A stretch of 64,000 bases of DNA from Nocardiopsis dassonvillei_B (lineage in GTDB: Bacteria; Actinomycetota; Actinomycetes; Streptosporangiales; Streptosporangiaceae), in NCBI RefSeq assembly GCF_964273065.1, contig NZ_OZ186815.1, positions 4,526,001-4,590,000 of the forward strand. Reading direction: 5' to 3'. Under the pieces are notes generated by a model. The model ran no database searches and had not been told where the DNA came from. It was given only the letters and a program-made list of their open reading frames with translations. A program made the translations under genes and the position numbers. Below are positions 44,817 through 52,675 of the stretch, piece by piece; within the stretch, counting starts at the first letter, position 1, and each line of letters starts with the position of its first letter.

Positions 44817-44900
44817 CGGTTCCTTCCAACGTCTACCTGGCAACACTTTTAGTGAACGATTGCATACTAAGTGTAGTCCCCGGGGGCGTGCTCACCACTT
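44817..44900 (-). promoter_or_regulatory. Promoter region of the polysaccharide operon
   Basis: An A/T-rich patch (44840-44880) holds an imperfect inverted repeat (ACACTTTTAGT / ACTAAGTGT at 44843-44853 and 44866-44874). It is the only gene-free space before the operon's first gene and so likely carries its promoter and an operator; individual boxes were not fixed. Confidence 0.5.
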
Positions 44901-44945
44901 GGGGAAAGGTCCGTTTCCCTGGGGAAAAGTGGCCGGAAACAGAAG

Positions 44946-44985
44946 CCGGAGGGGGCGGCGGGCCACTCCCCGCCGCCCCCTCCGG
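44946..44985 (-). terminator. Terminator after the DUF4190-like gene
   Basis: 17-bp perfect inverted repeat (44946-44962 / 44969-44985), loop CCACTC, 28 bp downstream of the minus-strand gene's stop codon. Confidence 0.85.
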
Positions 44986-45013
44986 GACGTTCCGTGCCGC
45001 CGTGCGGCCGTGC

Positions 45014-45406
45014 TCAGGCGCCGCTGACCCAGGAGGGCAGCCGCGTCCCCGAGTTCCACTCCTCGTCGCACACCTTCTGGGTGGACACCGTGTGCGCCCG
45101 CGCCGAGCAGTCCCGGTACTCGATCAGCTGCTCGTTGAACACCACCGAGACCGCGATCATCGCGACGGACAGCACGACCCCGGCCACGCCCACCGCGACG
45201 CTCGCCAGCGCCATCGGGGCGGCGGAGCGGTTGCGCCGGGCCGCCCGGCGCGCCTGGAGGCCCTGGAACAGTCCGAACGCGGACAGCACGCCTCCGTAGG
45301 GCGGCAGCAGCAGCCCGGCCAGCCCGAAGAACAGGCCCCACAGCCCGCCACGCTCGACACGGGGGCGGTCGTCCTCGGATAGCGGCTCCGGGCGATTGTC
45401 GGTCAA
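45014..45406 (-). CDS. DUF4190-like small membrane protein
   Basis: 130 residues with two hydrophobic helices (GLFFGLAGLLLPPYGGVLSA and MALASVAVGVAGVVLSVAMI) separated by a basic loop (QARRAARRNR), followed by a C-terminal segment with two cysteines. This fits the DUF4190 family of unknown function. TTG 45406 is chosen for AAGGAG 8 nt upstream. It is opposite to purN, and the polysaccharide operon lies downstream on the same strand behind a terminator. Confidence 0.7.
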   Translation of the reverse strand: MTDNRPEPLSEDDRPRVERGGLWGLFFGLAGLLLPPYGGVLSAFGLFQGLQARRAARRNRSAAPMALASVAVGVAGVVLSVAMIAVSVVFNEQLIEYRDCSARAHTVSTQKVCDEEWNSGTRLPSWVSGA

Positions 45407-45719
45407 GGTCTCACTCCTTCGGGGCACCCGCGGCGGGCGCCCTCGTCGCACTGCGCCTTGAGCGGAGCGTATCCGCCGCCGACGACTTCCGGCGGCCCGG
45501 GGGCGGGCGGAGGTCCACGTCACACGGCGCCTCCAAGGTCGCCTCCCGTGGGCCCGACGCTACCCGGCCCGATAGGGTGGGTGTGCGGACGGGCCCTCGC
45601 AGGCCCATGCCCGGGATCTGTACCGGGCGTACGCGTTTTCCGGATGCTGCGCCGTCCCCCGGTGCCCCCGGAGTACGGGAGAGGACTCCCGCACCGTTCT
45701 CTAGTACATGGGAGAAGCA
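45407..45719 (+). other. purN upstream region (313 bp)
   Basis: Contains a GATAGGGT -10-like box (45571-45578) and, after it, several short hairpins (GGGCC/GGCCC near 45591-45606; GCCCGG/CCGGGC near 45607-45627; CGGGAG/CTCCCG near 45676-45691). This would give a leader of up to 140 nt. I do not recognise a known riboswitch; the ZTP (pfl) consensus was looked for and not found. Confidence 0.4.
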
Positions 45720-46376
45720 TTGTCCGCGCGAGTGGTGGTTCTCATATCGGGCACGGGCAGCAATATGGCCGCCCTCCTGGAGGCGGCGCAGGACCCGGCC
45801 TACGGGGCCGAGGTCGTCGCCGTCGGGGCCGACCGCGAGGGGACCCGGGGCATCGAACTGGCCCGCGAGGCCGGCGTACCCGTTTTCACCGTCCCCTTCC
45901 GCGACTACACCGACCGCGCCCGCTGGAACGCCGACCTGGCCGCGCGCATCGGGGAGCACACCCCCGACCTGGTGGTCTCCGCCGGGTTCATGCGCATCCT
46001 CGGTCCCGAGGTCGTCGGAAAGCACGCCGCCGTGAACATCCACCCGGCGCTCCTCCCCTCCTTCCCCGGCGCTCACGCGGTGCGTGACGCGCTCGCCCAC
46101 GGTGTCCGCATCACCGGCACCACCATCCACTTCCTCGACGAGGGCGTCGACTCCGGGCCGATCATCGACCAGGTGGCGGTCCGCGTCGAGGACGACGATG
46201 ACGAGTCCAGCCTCCACGGGCGCATCAAGGCCGTGGAGCGGCGCATGCTGGTCGACACGGTCGGCCGCCTGGCCCGCGAGGGCTGGACCATCGACGGCAG
46301 GAAGGTGCGGTTCGGCCGGGCCGACCGCACCGAGCAGAGCGTCGCGGACGCGACCGAACCGAAGGAGAACCGGTGA
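45720..46376 (+). CDS. purN: Phosphoribosylglycinamide formyltransferase
   Basis: Third step of purine synthesis, transferring formyl from 10-formyl-THF to GAR. The 218 residues include VLISGTGSNMAALLEA (phosphate loop), SAGFMRILGP, the catalytic NIHPALLPSFPGAHAVRDAL and GTTIHFLDEGVDSGPII. TTG 45720 is preferred with GGGAGAAG just upstream; ATG 45708 is four codons earlier and lacks a ribosome site. The C-terminal ~20 residues are acidic. purH begins within its stop codon (GTGA, 4-nt overlap). Confidence 0.94.
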   Translation: MSARVVVLISGTGSNMAALLEAAQDPAYGAEVVAVGADREGTRGIELAREAGVPVFTVPFRDYTDRARWNADLAARIGEHTPDLVVSAGFMRILGPEVVGKHAAVNIHPALLPSFPGAHAVRDALAHGVRITGTTIHFLDEGVDSGPIIDQVAVRVEDDDDESSLHGRIKAVERRMLVDTVGRLAREGWTIDGRKVRFGRADRTEQSVADATEPKENR

Positions 46377-47938
46377 CCCAGCAGGCCATCCGGCGTGCGT
46401 TGATCAGCGTGTACGACAAGACCGGCCTGGAGGGGCTGGGCGCGGGCCTGGCCGCGGCCGGGGTGGAGATCGTCTCCACCGGCTCCACCGCCGCGCGGCT
46501 CCGTGACGCGGGCGTCCCCGTCACCCGGGTCGAGGACGTCACCGGCTTCCCCGAGATCATGGGCGGCCGTGTCAAGACCCTCCACCCGTCCGTGCACGCC
46601 GGACTCCTCGCCGACCAGAACAACCCCGACCACGTCGCCCAGATCGAGGACCTGGGCATCGCCCCCTTCGACCTGGTCGTGGTCAACCTCTACCCGTTCC
46701 GCGAGACCGTGGCCTCGGGCGCCTCCGAGGCCGAGTGCGTCGAGCAGATCGACATCGGCGGCCCCGCCATGGTGCGCGCCTCCGCCAAGAACCACTCCAG
46801 CGTCGCCGTGGTCGTCGACCCCTCCTCCTACGACTCGGTCCTGGAGGCGGTGCGCGACGGCGGGTTCACGCCGGAGCGGCGCAAGCGCCTGGCCGGGCTG
46901 GCGTTCCAGCACACCGCCGCCTACGACGCGGCCGTGGCCGAGTGGTTCTCCGACACCTACGCCCCCGACGCCGAGGCCGCCGAGAGCGCCTGGCCGGACT
47001 TCCGGGCCGCCGTCCACACCCGCAAGGCCGTGCTGCGCTACGGAGAGAACCCGCACCAGGACGCCGCCCTGTACGTACCGGCGGGCGTGCCCGCGCACGG
47101 CCTGGCCGGCGCCGAGCAGCTGCACGGCAAGGCGATGTCGTTCAACAACTACGTGGACACCGACGCCGCCGTGCGCGCCGCCCACGACTTCGACGCCCCC
47201 TGCGTCGCCATCATCAAGCACGCCAACCCCTGCGGCATCGCCGTGGGCGCCGACAACGCCGACGCCCACCGCAAGGCGCACGCCGCCGACCCGGTGTCGG
47301 CGTTCGGCGGTGTCATCGCCACCAACCGCCCTGTCGGCGAGGAGCTGGCCGCGCAGATCTCGGAGATCTTCACCGAGGTCGTGGCCGCCCCCGGCTTCGA
47401 GCCCGCGGCGCTGGACATCCTCACCCGCAAGAAGAACATCCGCCTGCTCCGGGTCGTGGCCGCCGCCGGGCCCGTCGTGGAGACCCGGCAGATCAGCGGG
47501 GGCCTGCTCGCCCAGGCGGTCGACCGCATCGACGCCCCCGGCGACGACCCGGCGAACTGGACCCTGGCCACCGGCGAGCCCGCGGACGAGGAGACCCTGG
47601 CCGACCTGGTCTTCGCCTGGCGCGCGGTGCGCGCCGTCAAGTCCAACGCGATCCTGCTCGCCGCCGACGGCGCCACGGTGGGCGTCGGCATGGGCCAGGT
47701 CAACCGGGTCGACTCCGCGCGCCTGGCGGTCTCCCGGGCCGGGGAGCGCGTGGCCGGGTCCGTCGCAGCCAGCGACGCCTTCTTCCCCTTCCCCGACGGC
47801 CTGGAGATCCTCACCGGGGCGGGGGTGCGCGCGGTCGTGCAGCCCGGCGGCTCGGTCCGCGACGAGGAGGTCGTCGCGGCCGCCAAGGCGGCCGGGGTCA
47901 CCATGTACCTGACCGGCACCCGGCACTTCTTCCACTAG
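46373..47938 (+). CDS. purH: Bifunctional AICAR transformylase/IMP cyclohydrolase
   Basis: Last two steps of IMP synthesis. The N-terminal cyclohydrolase domain has ALISVYDKTGLEGL, STGSTAARLRDAG and GGRVKTLHPSVHAG; the C-terminal transformylase has LRYGENPHQDAALY and SAFGGVIATNRPV, KSNAILLA and NRVDSARLA. Length 521 is typical. The GTG overlaps purN by 4 nt. folD follows 10 bp after, so the operon joins formyl-THF users to a folate enzyme. Confidence 0.96.
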   Translation: MTQQAIRRALISVYDKTGLEGLGAGLAAAGVEIVSTGSTAARLRDAGVPVTRVEDVTGFPEIMGGRVKTLHPSVHAGLLADQNNPDHVAQIEDLGIAPFDLVVVNLYPFRETVASGASEAECVEQIDIGGPAMVRASAKNHSSVAVVVDPSSYDSVLEAVRDGGFTPERRKRLAGLAFQHTAAYDAAVAEWFSDTYAPDAEAAESAWPDFRAAVHTRKAVLRYGENPHQDAALYVPAGVPAHGLAGAEQLHGKAMSFNNYVDTDAAVRAAHDFDAPCVAIIKHANPCGIAVGADNADAHRKAHAADPVSAFGGVIATNRPVGEELAAQISEIFTEVVAAPGFEPAALDILTRKKNIRLLRVVAAAGPVVETRQISGGLLAQAVDRIDAPGDDPANWTLATGEPADEETLADLVFAWRAVRAVKSNAILLAADGATVGVGMGQVNRVDSARLAVSRAGERVAGSVAASDAFFPFPDGLEILTGAGVRAVVQPGGSVRDEEVVAAAKAAGVTMYLTGTRHFFH

Positions 47939-47948
47939 GAGACCAGGC

Positions 47949-48806
47949 ATGAGCGCGATCGTTCTGGACGGCAAGGCCGTCGCCAAGTCCATCCGCGAGG
48001 ACCTCACCGAGCGGGTGGCCCGCCTGCACGCCCTGGGCGTCACCCCCGGGCTGGGCACCGTCCTGGTCGGCGACGACCCGGGCAGCCACTCCTACGTGCG
48101 CGGCAAGCACCGCGACTGCGCGCAGGTCGGCATCGCGAGCATCCGCCGCGACCTGCCGGAGGACGCCACGCAGGAGGAGGTGGAGCAGGCCGTCCGCGAG
48201 CTCAACGAGGACCCGGCCTGCACCGGCTACATCGTGCAGCTCCCGCTGCCGCGGGGCCTGGACGAGAACCGGGTGCTGGGGATGATCGACCCGGCCAAGG
48301 ACGCCGACGGACTCCAGCCCTCCAACCTGGGCAGGCTGGTGCTGATGCAGGAGGCGCCGCTGCCCTGCACCCCGCGCGGCATCGTCGAGCTGCTCAACCG
48401 CTACGACGTCCCGCTCAAGGGCGCCGAGGTGGTCGTGGTCGGCCGGGGGGTCACCGTGGGCCGCCCGCTGGGGCTGCTGCTGACCCGCCGGTCGGAGAAC
48501 GCCACCGTCACCCTGTGCCACACCGGCACCCGCGACCTCGCCGAGCACACCCGCCGCGCCGACATCATCGTCGCCGGGGCCGGGGTGCCCGGGCTCATCA
48601 CCAAGGACATGGTGCGCCCCGGCGCGGCCGTGCTGGACGTGGGCGTCTCGCGCACGGAGGACGGGCTGGTCGGCGACGTGGTGCCGGACGTGGCCGAGGT
48701 CGCCGGGTACATCTCGCCCAACCCCGGCGGGGTGGGCCCGATGACCCGCGCGATGCTGCTGGTCAACGTCGTCGAGGCGGCCGAGCGCCAGGCCGCCGCG
48801 CGGTAG
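47949..48806 (+). CDS. folD: Methylenetetrahydrofolate dehydrogenase/cyclohydrolase
   Basis: It converts 5,10-methylene-THF to 10-formyl-THF, the donor for PurN and PurH. 285 residues with the catalytic YVRGK (Lys) region, YIVQLPLPRGLD, PCTPRGIVELL, the NADP loop VVVGRGVTVGRPLGLLL and NPGGVGPMTRAML. The NADP loop reads GRGVTVG where most family members have GRSxxVG. ATG 47949 has AGGAG 8 nt upstream. Third gene of the purN-purH-folD operon. Confidence 0.95.
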   Translation: MSAIVLDGKAVAKSIREDLTERVARLHALGVTPGLGTVLVGDDPGSHSYVRGKHRDCAQVGIASIRRDLPEDATQEEVEQAVRELNEDPACTGYIVQLPLPRGLDENRVLGMIDPAKDADGLQPSNLGRLVLMQEAPLPCTPRGIVELLNRYDVPLKGAEVVVVGRGVTVGRPLGLLLTRRSENATVTLCHTGTRDLAEHTRRADIIVAGAGVPGLITKDMVRPGAAVLDVGVSRTEDGLVGDVVPDVAEVAGYISPNPGGVGPMTRAMLLVNVVEAAERQAAAR

Positions 48807-48822
48807 CGGCGGACCCGGTGCG

Positions 48823-48853
48823 GGGGCGGCGGTCCGGGACGGGCCGCCGCCCC
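48823..48853 (+). terminator. Hairpin after folD
   Basis: Perfect 10-bp arms (48823-48832 / 48844-48853) after the purN-purH-folD operon. Confidence 0.6.
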
Positions 48854-48910
48854 GGCGTCTTCGGGGCCCGCCCGCGGCCGGGGTGCGCCGTGCCGTCCGG
48901 ACCGGGCGGC

Positions 48911-49519
48911 TCAGCCCGCGGCGCGCCGGGCGCCGTGGTCGACCGGGAGCGGGCGCACCAGCCCCAGGGCCACCACCTCGTTGGCCAGCCGGGTGCGCCG
49001 GTTCTGGCCCTCGGGGATGCGGAACTTCTGGTACAGCCGCAGCAGGTGCTGCTTGACCGCCGCCTCGGTCACCACCAGCACCTCGGCGATGTCGCGGGCG
49101 GTCGCCGGTGCGACGAACGCCTCCTCCGACAGGGCGGGCCGGCACAGCGCCGTCAGCACGTCCAGCTCCCGGCGGGTGAGCTCGGGCGCCGCGCTGCGGC
49201 GCAGCTCCACGTCCGGGCTGAGCTGCTCCCGGGGCAGGCCGCCGACCCGGCAGCGGGCGGTGCCGAAACTCACCACGTCCCCCTCCTCCAGGACGCGGCG
49301 GGCGATCGGGCGCCCGTTGACCCGGGTGCCGTTGCGGGACAGGCCCATGTCCACCACGTACACGTAGGGGCCGCGGCGGACCAGTTCGGCGTGCAGGAGC
49401 GAGACGCTGGGGTCGTCGAGGCGGATGTCGGCTCCCTCGCCGCGGCCGACCGTGGTGACCTCGTCCGTGAGTTCGCAGATCTCCCCGGACTCCTCGACCC
49501 GCAGGTAGGGCCCGTCCAC
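48911..49519 (-). CDS. FHA domain-LuxR-type HTH fusion regulator
   Basis: 202 residues. The N-terminal forkhead-associated domain has TTVGRGEGADIRL, the phosphothreonine-binding SVSLLHAELVRRG, and MGLSRNGTRVNGRPI. The C-terminal part (PELTRRELDVLTAL, then TARDIAEVLVVTEAAVKQHL and YQKFRIPE) is a LuxR/GerE-type HTH. There is no receiver or autoinducer domain. FHA domains bind phospho-Thr, so the protein probably reads a Ser/Thr kinase signal. GTG 49519 has GGAGGAG 6 nt upstream; the frame extends 30 codons further but is low-complexity. Confidence 0.88.
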   Translation of the reverse strand: MDGPYLRVEESGEICELTDEVTTVGRGEGADIRLDDPSVSLLHAELVRRGPYVYVVDMGLSRNGTRVNGRPIARRVLEEGDVVSFGTARCRVGGLPREQLSPDVELRRSAAPELTRRELDVLTALCRPALSEEAFVAPATARDIAEVLVVTEAAVKQHLLRLYQKFRIPEGQNRRTRLANEVVALGLVRPLPVDHGARRAAG

Positions 49520-49872
49520 GGTGGCTCCTCCCGGGCTCGGATGACGCTGCCGGTGGGTGTGCGGACGACGGTGGGGCCGAGGGGTGGTGGTTCGTGGGGT
49601 GGGCTTCATGGGGGTCCTCGCTCACCGGTGCACTCGTCTCCACCTTGGTTACCCGGGCACCGAGTGTTCTACGCGCTTACTCCGGAGTTAGGCGGATAAG
49701 GCGCGGAAATACGGCTCTGTGGCCGAACCGGAAGCGGGAAACGGTCGCGGGGCCGCCCCGGTGGACGCCTGGCCGTTTCCGTGAGCCCTGAGGCGTCGGC
49801 GACGCGGAACACTACAATGTCCCTGACTCTCCCGGTCCGAAAGCACGGTCGGCGACCGGAGCCACCTGGAAC
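49520..49872. other. Divergent spacer with a TACAAT promoter box
   Basis: 353 bp without a gene. TACAAT (49811-49816) is a good -10 box for the DUF3017 gene (about 50 nt leader); 17 bp before it stands a weak CTGAGG. No other elements are clear. Confidence 0.45.
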
Positions 49873-50319
49873 ATGAGCCGTTCCTCCGCGGTGCTCCGTT
49901 TCGGACACCCGCGCGTCGACGCGTGGCCGGTCTGTGCCAGTTCCGGGTGGGAGATCGTGGACCAGGCGAAGCGGAGCGCGGTGAACAGGGTGGAGCTGGC
50001 GGAGTTGTCGGACACGGACGAGGGGAAGCCGGCACCGGAGGAGCGCGCGGCCCCGGCCTGGCTCGCCCAGGTGCCCTACGTCCTCGTGCTGTCCGCACTG
50101 GCCGCGGGGATCGTCATCGTGGCCGCGGCCTACTTCAAGCGGGGTCCGGCCGTCATCGCGGGCGCCCTGCTGCTGGCCGCGGCCTTCCGGGCCTTCCTGC
50201 CCGCCGAGTGGACCGGCATGCTCGCCGTCCGCCGGCGCTGGGTCGATCTCGTCACGCTGACCACCATGGCGGTGCTGCTCATCGTGCTCGCGTGGGTGGC
50301 GCCGCAGTTGTCATCGTAG
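49873..50319 (+). CDS. DUF3017 membrane protein
   Basis: 148 residues with three hydrophobic helices in the C-terminal part (VPYVLVLSALAAGIVIV; GPAVIAGALLLAAAFRAFL; LVTLTTMAVLLIVLAWVA) and a hydrophilic N-terminus, the pattern of the actinobacterial DUF3017 family, often located between folD and icd or mdh-type genes as here. Function is unknown. The start is uncertain: ATG 49873 fits the TACAAT promoter; GTG 49981 with GGAG nearby is an alternative that would shorten it by 36 residues. Confidence 0.72.
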   Translation: MSRSSAVLRFGHPRVDAWPVCASSGWEIVDQAKRSAVNRVELAELSDTDEGKPAPEERAAPAWLAQVPYVLVLSALAAGIVIVAAAYFKRGPAVIAGALLLAAAFRAFLPAEWTGMLAVRRRWVDLVTLTTMAVLLIVLAWVAPQLSS

Positions 50320-50331
50320 GCGTCTAATAAG

Positions 50332-50343
50332 CTTGATATCGAG
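50332..50343. promoter_or_regulatory. MarR-type (TamR-like) palindrome upstream of icd
   Basis: CTTGATATCGAG is an inverted repeat with one mismatch, embedded in AAGCTTGATATCGAGATA, the least GC-rich patch of this spacer. The form resembles MarR-family operators, including the one at 16046-16059. Confidence 0.5.
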
Positions 50344-50502
50344 ATACCGCGACACCGACGAGCCACCCCCTCCCCGGAGAGCACGGACCGGGCGGGATCA
50401 GGGGATCGCCGCGCGCGCGGACGCCGGGGCCCGGCCACGAGCCGGGCACCGCCCACCGCCGCACGAGGTGGTGGCGAAGATTGAAGGGACAGCCACACAG
50501 CC

Positions 50503-51720
50503 ATGGCCAAGATCAAGGTCGAGAACCCCGTAGTCGAGCTCGATGGCGACGAGATGACCCGGATCATCTGGTCCTTCATCAAGGACCGCCTGATCCTCCC
50601 GTACCTCGACATCGACCTGAAGTACTACGACCTGGGCATCGAGGAGCGCGACCGCACCGATGACCAGATCACCGTCGACGCCGCCAACGCCATCAAGGAG
50701 CACGGCGTCGGCGTCAAGTGCGCCACCATCACCCCGGACGAGGCCCGGGTCGAGGAGTTCGGCCTGAAGAAGATGTGGCGGTCGCCCAACGGCACCATCC
50801 GCAACATCCTGGGCGGCGTCGTCTTCCGCGAGCCGATCATCTGCGAGAACGTGCCGCGCCTGGTCCCCGGCTGGACCAAGCCGATCATCATCGGCCGCCA
50901 CGCCCACGGCGACCAGTACAAGGCCACCGACTTCAAGGTCCCCGGCCCCGGCACCGTCACCATGACCTACACCCCGGCCGACGGCAGCGAGCCGGTCGAG
51001 TTCGAGGTCGCGAACTTCCCCGAGGCCGGCGGCGTGGCCATGGGCATGTACAACTTCCGCAGGTCCATCGAGGACTTCGCCCGGGCCAGCCTCAACTACG
51101 GCCTGGACCGGAACTACCCGGTGTACATGTCCACCAAGAACACGATCCTCAAGGCCTACGACGGCATGTTCAAGGACGTGTTCCAGGAGATCTTCGAGAC
51201 CGAGTTCAAGGAGCGGTTCGACAAGGCCGGCCTCACCTACGAGCACCGCCTCATCGACGACATGGTCGCCTCCGCGCTCAAGTGGGAGGGCGGCTACGTC
51301 TGGGCCTGCAAGAACTACGACGGCGACGTCCAGTCCGACACCGTCGCGCAGGGCTTCGGCTCGCTGGGCCTGATGACCTCCGTGCTGCGCACCGCCGACG
51401 GCCGCACCGTGGAGGCCGAGGCCGCGCACGGCACCGTCACGCGCCACTACCGGCAGCACCAGCAGGGCAAGCCCACCTCCACCAACCCGATCGCCTCCAT
51501 CTTCGCGTGGACCCGCGGTCTGGAGCACCGGGCCAAGCTGGACAACACCCCGAAGCTGCTGGAGTTCGCCACCACCCTCGAGGACGTCGTCATCAAGACC
51601 GTCGAGGGCGGCCAGATGACCAAGGACCTCGCGATCCTGGTCGGCTCCGACCAGGAGTGGCTGACCACCGAGCAGTTCCTCGCCGCCCTGGACGAGAACC
51701 TGGCCAAGCGCCTCGCCTAG
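50503..51720 (+). CDS. icd: NADP-dependent isocitrate dehydrogenase, homodimeric (type II)
   Basis: TCA-cycle enzyme forming 2-oxoglutarate and NADPH. The 405-residue length and the start MAKIKVENPVVELDGDEMTR, with RSPNGTIRNILGG, GRHAHGDQYKATDF and the AHGTVTRHYRQHQQG and TNPIASIFAWTRGLEHRAKLD segments, match the homodimeric eukaryotic-like class. ATG 50503 has no nearby ribosome site; AAGGG is 15 nt before it, which is unusually far. A strong terminator follows. Confidence 0.96.
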   Translation: MAKIKVENPVVELDGDEMTRIIWSFIKDRLILPYLDIDLKYYDLGIEERDRTDDQITVDAANAIKEHGVGVKCATITPDEARVEEFGLKKMWRSPNGTIRNILGGVVFREPIICENVPRLVPGWTKPIIIGRHAHGDQYKATDFKVPGPGTVTMTYTPADGSEPVEFEVANFPEAGGVAMGMYNFRRSIEDFARASLNYGLDRNYPVYMSTKNTILKAYDGMFKDVFQEIFETEFKERFDKAGLTYEHRLIDDMVASALKWEGGYVWACKNYDGDVQSDTVAQGFGSLGLMTSVLRTADGRTVEAEAAHGTVTRHYRQHQQGKPTSTNPIASIFAWTRGLEHRAKLDNTPKLLEFATTLEDVVIKTVEGGQMTKDLAILVGSDQEWLTTEQFLAALDENLAKRLA

Positions 51721-51772
51721 CCCGGAGGGGCCACCGGCCGTCTTGAGCCGACGCCACCGGTGACCTTCGCCA

Positions 51773-51810
51773 CGTCCGGCCGTTCCCTTTCGGGGACGGC
51801 CGGACGCTTT
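51773..51810 (+). terminator. Terminator after icd
   Basis: 15-bp stem (51773-51787 / 51792-51806, one G-U pair), loop TTTC, followed by CTTTG. Confidence 0.88.
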
Positions 51811-51963
51811 GTGTCACCAACCGGACACGCTCGATGAATTTCCTCGGCGTGTTTCCCCGATTCTGCGGACATCCGCGCCGCCGGGGTGGGATGATGACTG
51901 CATCGGGTCACGGAGCCAGTGCGACATAGGACACGTGAACTCGATTCGCCCCTTGTGCGAACT
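51811..51963. other. Gene-free stretch between icd terminator and RNA candidate
   Basis: About 150 bp without a supported gene; moderately A/T-rich around 51820-51870. No elements could be fixed. Confidence 0.3.
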
Positions 51964-51975
51964 TTGACTTACAGT

Positions 51976-52130
51976 GGAGACACGCCGGTGAGAACCGGCA
52001 GGCCAGAGCGGGTTTCACCGCTCAGGCCCCACGATCCGACGTACCGGCCGTGCGCCCGCTGGGGGGTAGGCGCGCACAGTACGGAACGTCACGAAGAAGG
52101 GCCCGGTGCTTCGGCACCGGGCCCTTCGCC
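51976..52130 (+). ncRNA. Candidate structured RNA with intrinsic terminator
   Basis: About 150 nt without a protein frame. Four helices follow in order: GCCGGT-GAGA-ACCGGC (51984-51999, GNRA tetraloop); GGCC-A-GAGCGG / CCGCTC-A-GGCC (52001-52011 / 52018-52028); GACGTACCG / CGGAACGTC (52038-52046 / 52082-52090, one A-A mismatch) enclosing GTGCGC/GCGCAC (52050-52055 / 52072-52077); then a 14-bp terminator stem with a TTCG loop (52096-52127) and CCTTT. TACAGT (51970-51975) and TTGACT (51964-51969) are adjacent promoter-like hexamers. I do not recognise a known RNA family. It could be a small RNA or a leader ending at its own terminator. Confidence 0.55.
52096..52130 (+). terminator. Terminator of the RNA candidate
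   Basis: 14-bp perfect stem (52096-52109 / 52114-52127) with a TTCG tetraloop and GCCTTT after it. Confidence 0.9.
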
Positions 52131-52464
52131 TTTCCCCGGCCCCGCCGCCCGGTGCGGTCGGCCGGTGGGTCCGGGCGCCGCCCGGACCGGACCCGGGCGT
52201 CTCTTCCCGCGTGCCGTCCCCGCCGGGGGACTCCGGCCGCCTCCCCTGCTCTCGGACCGGTGCCGCGGTCCCCGTCGCCCGGTCGGCCCCCGGCCGCCGT
52301 TGCCCGGCGGGTCCGGGCGCCGCCCGGACCGGACCCGGGCGTCTCTTCCCGCGTGCCGTCCCCGCCGGGGGACTCCGGCCGCCTTCGCCCCGCCCTGACC
52401 GGTGCTGCGGCGTCCCCATCGCCCGGTCGGTACCGGGCCCTTCGCCTTTCCCCGGCCCCGCCGG
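52114..52464. repeat. Long direct repeats (76-bp identical unit, period 142)
   Basis: 52167-52242 and 52309-52384 are identical over 76 bp. A second segment (52256-52286 and 52398-52430) recurs with a few changes, and a third (CCGGGCCCTTCGCCTTTCCC and the following bases) occurs at 52118 and 52432, so the terminator's right arm is duplicated. No gene is supported in the repeat. Confidence 0.85.
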
Positions 52465-52675
52465 GCCGCCTCCGCGCCCGGTCCGGTGCCAGGACGCCCC
52501 CGCCGCCCGGCTGCCCCGGGCCGCCGGTCCCCGCCCGGGCCCCGTCACCGCCGTCCCGGGTCGGCACCGCGCGCCCGTCCCGCCGGGGTACCGGCACCCG
52601 CCCACGGAGAGGCCCCCGCGTCGGCGGTGCGACGGCGGGGGCCGGTTCCCGGAGCGGCGGAGGGCGCTCCCGGAG

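Noticed and set aside
45555..45719. ZTP riboswitch before purN
   Set aside because: The conserved ZTP (pfl) sequence elements were not found in the leader, only short hairpins.
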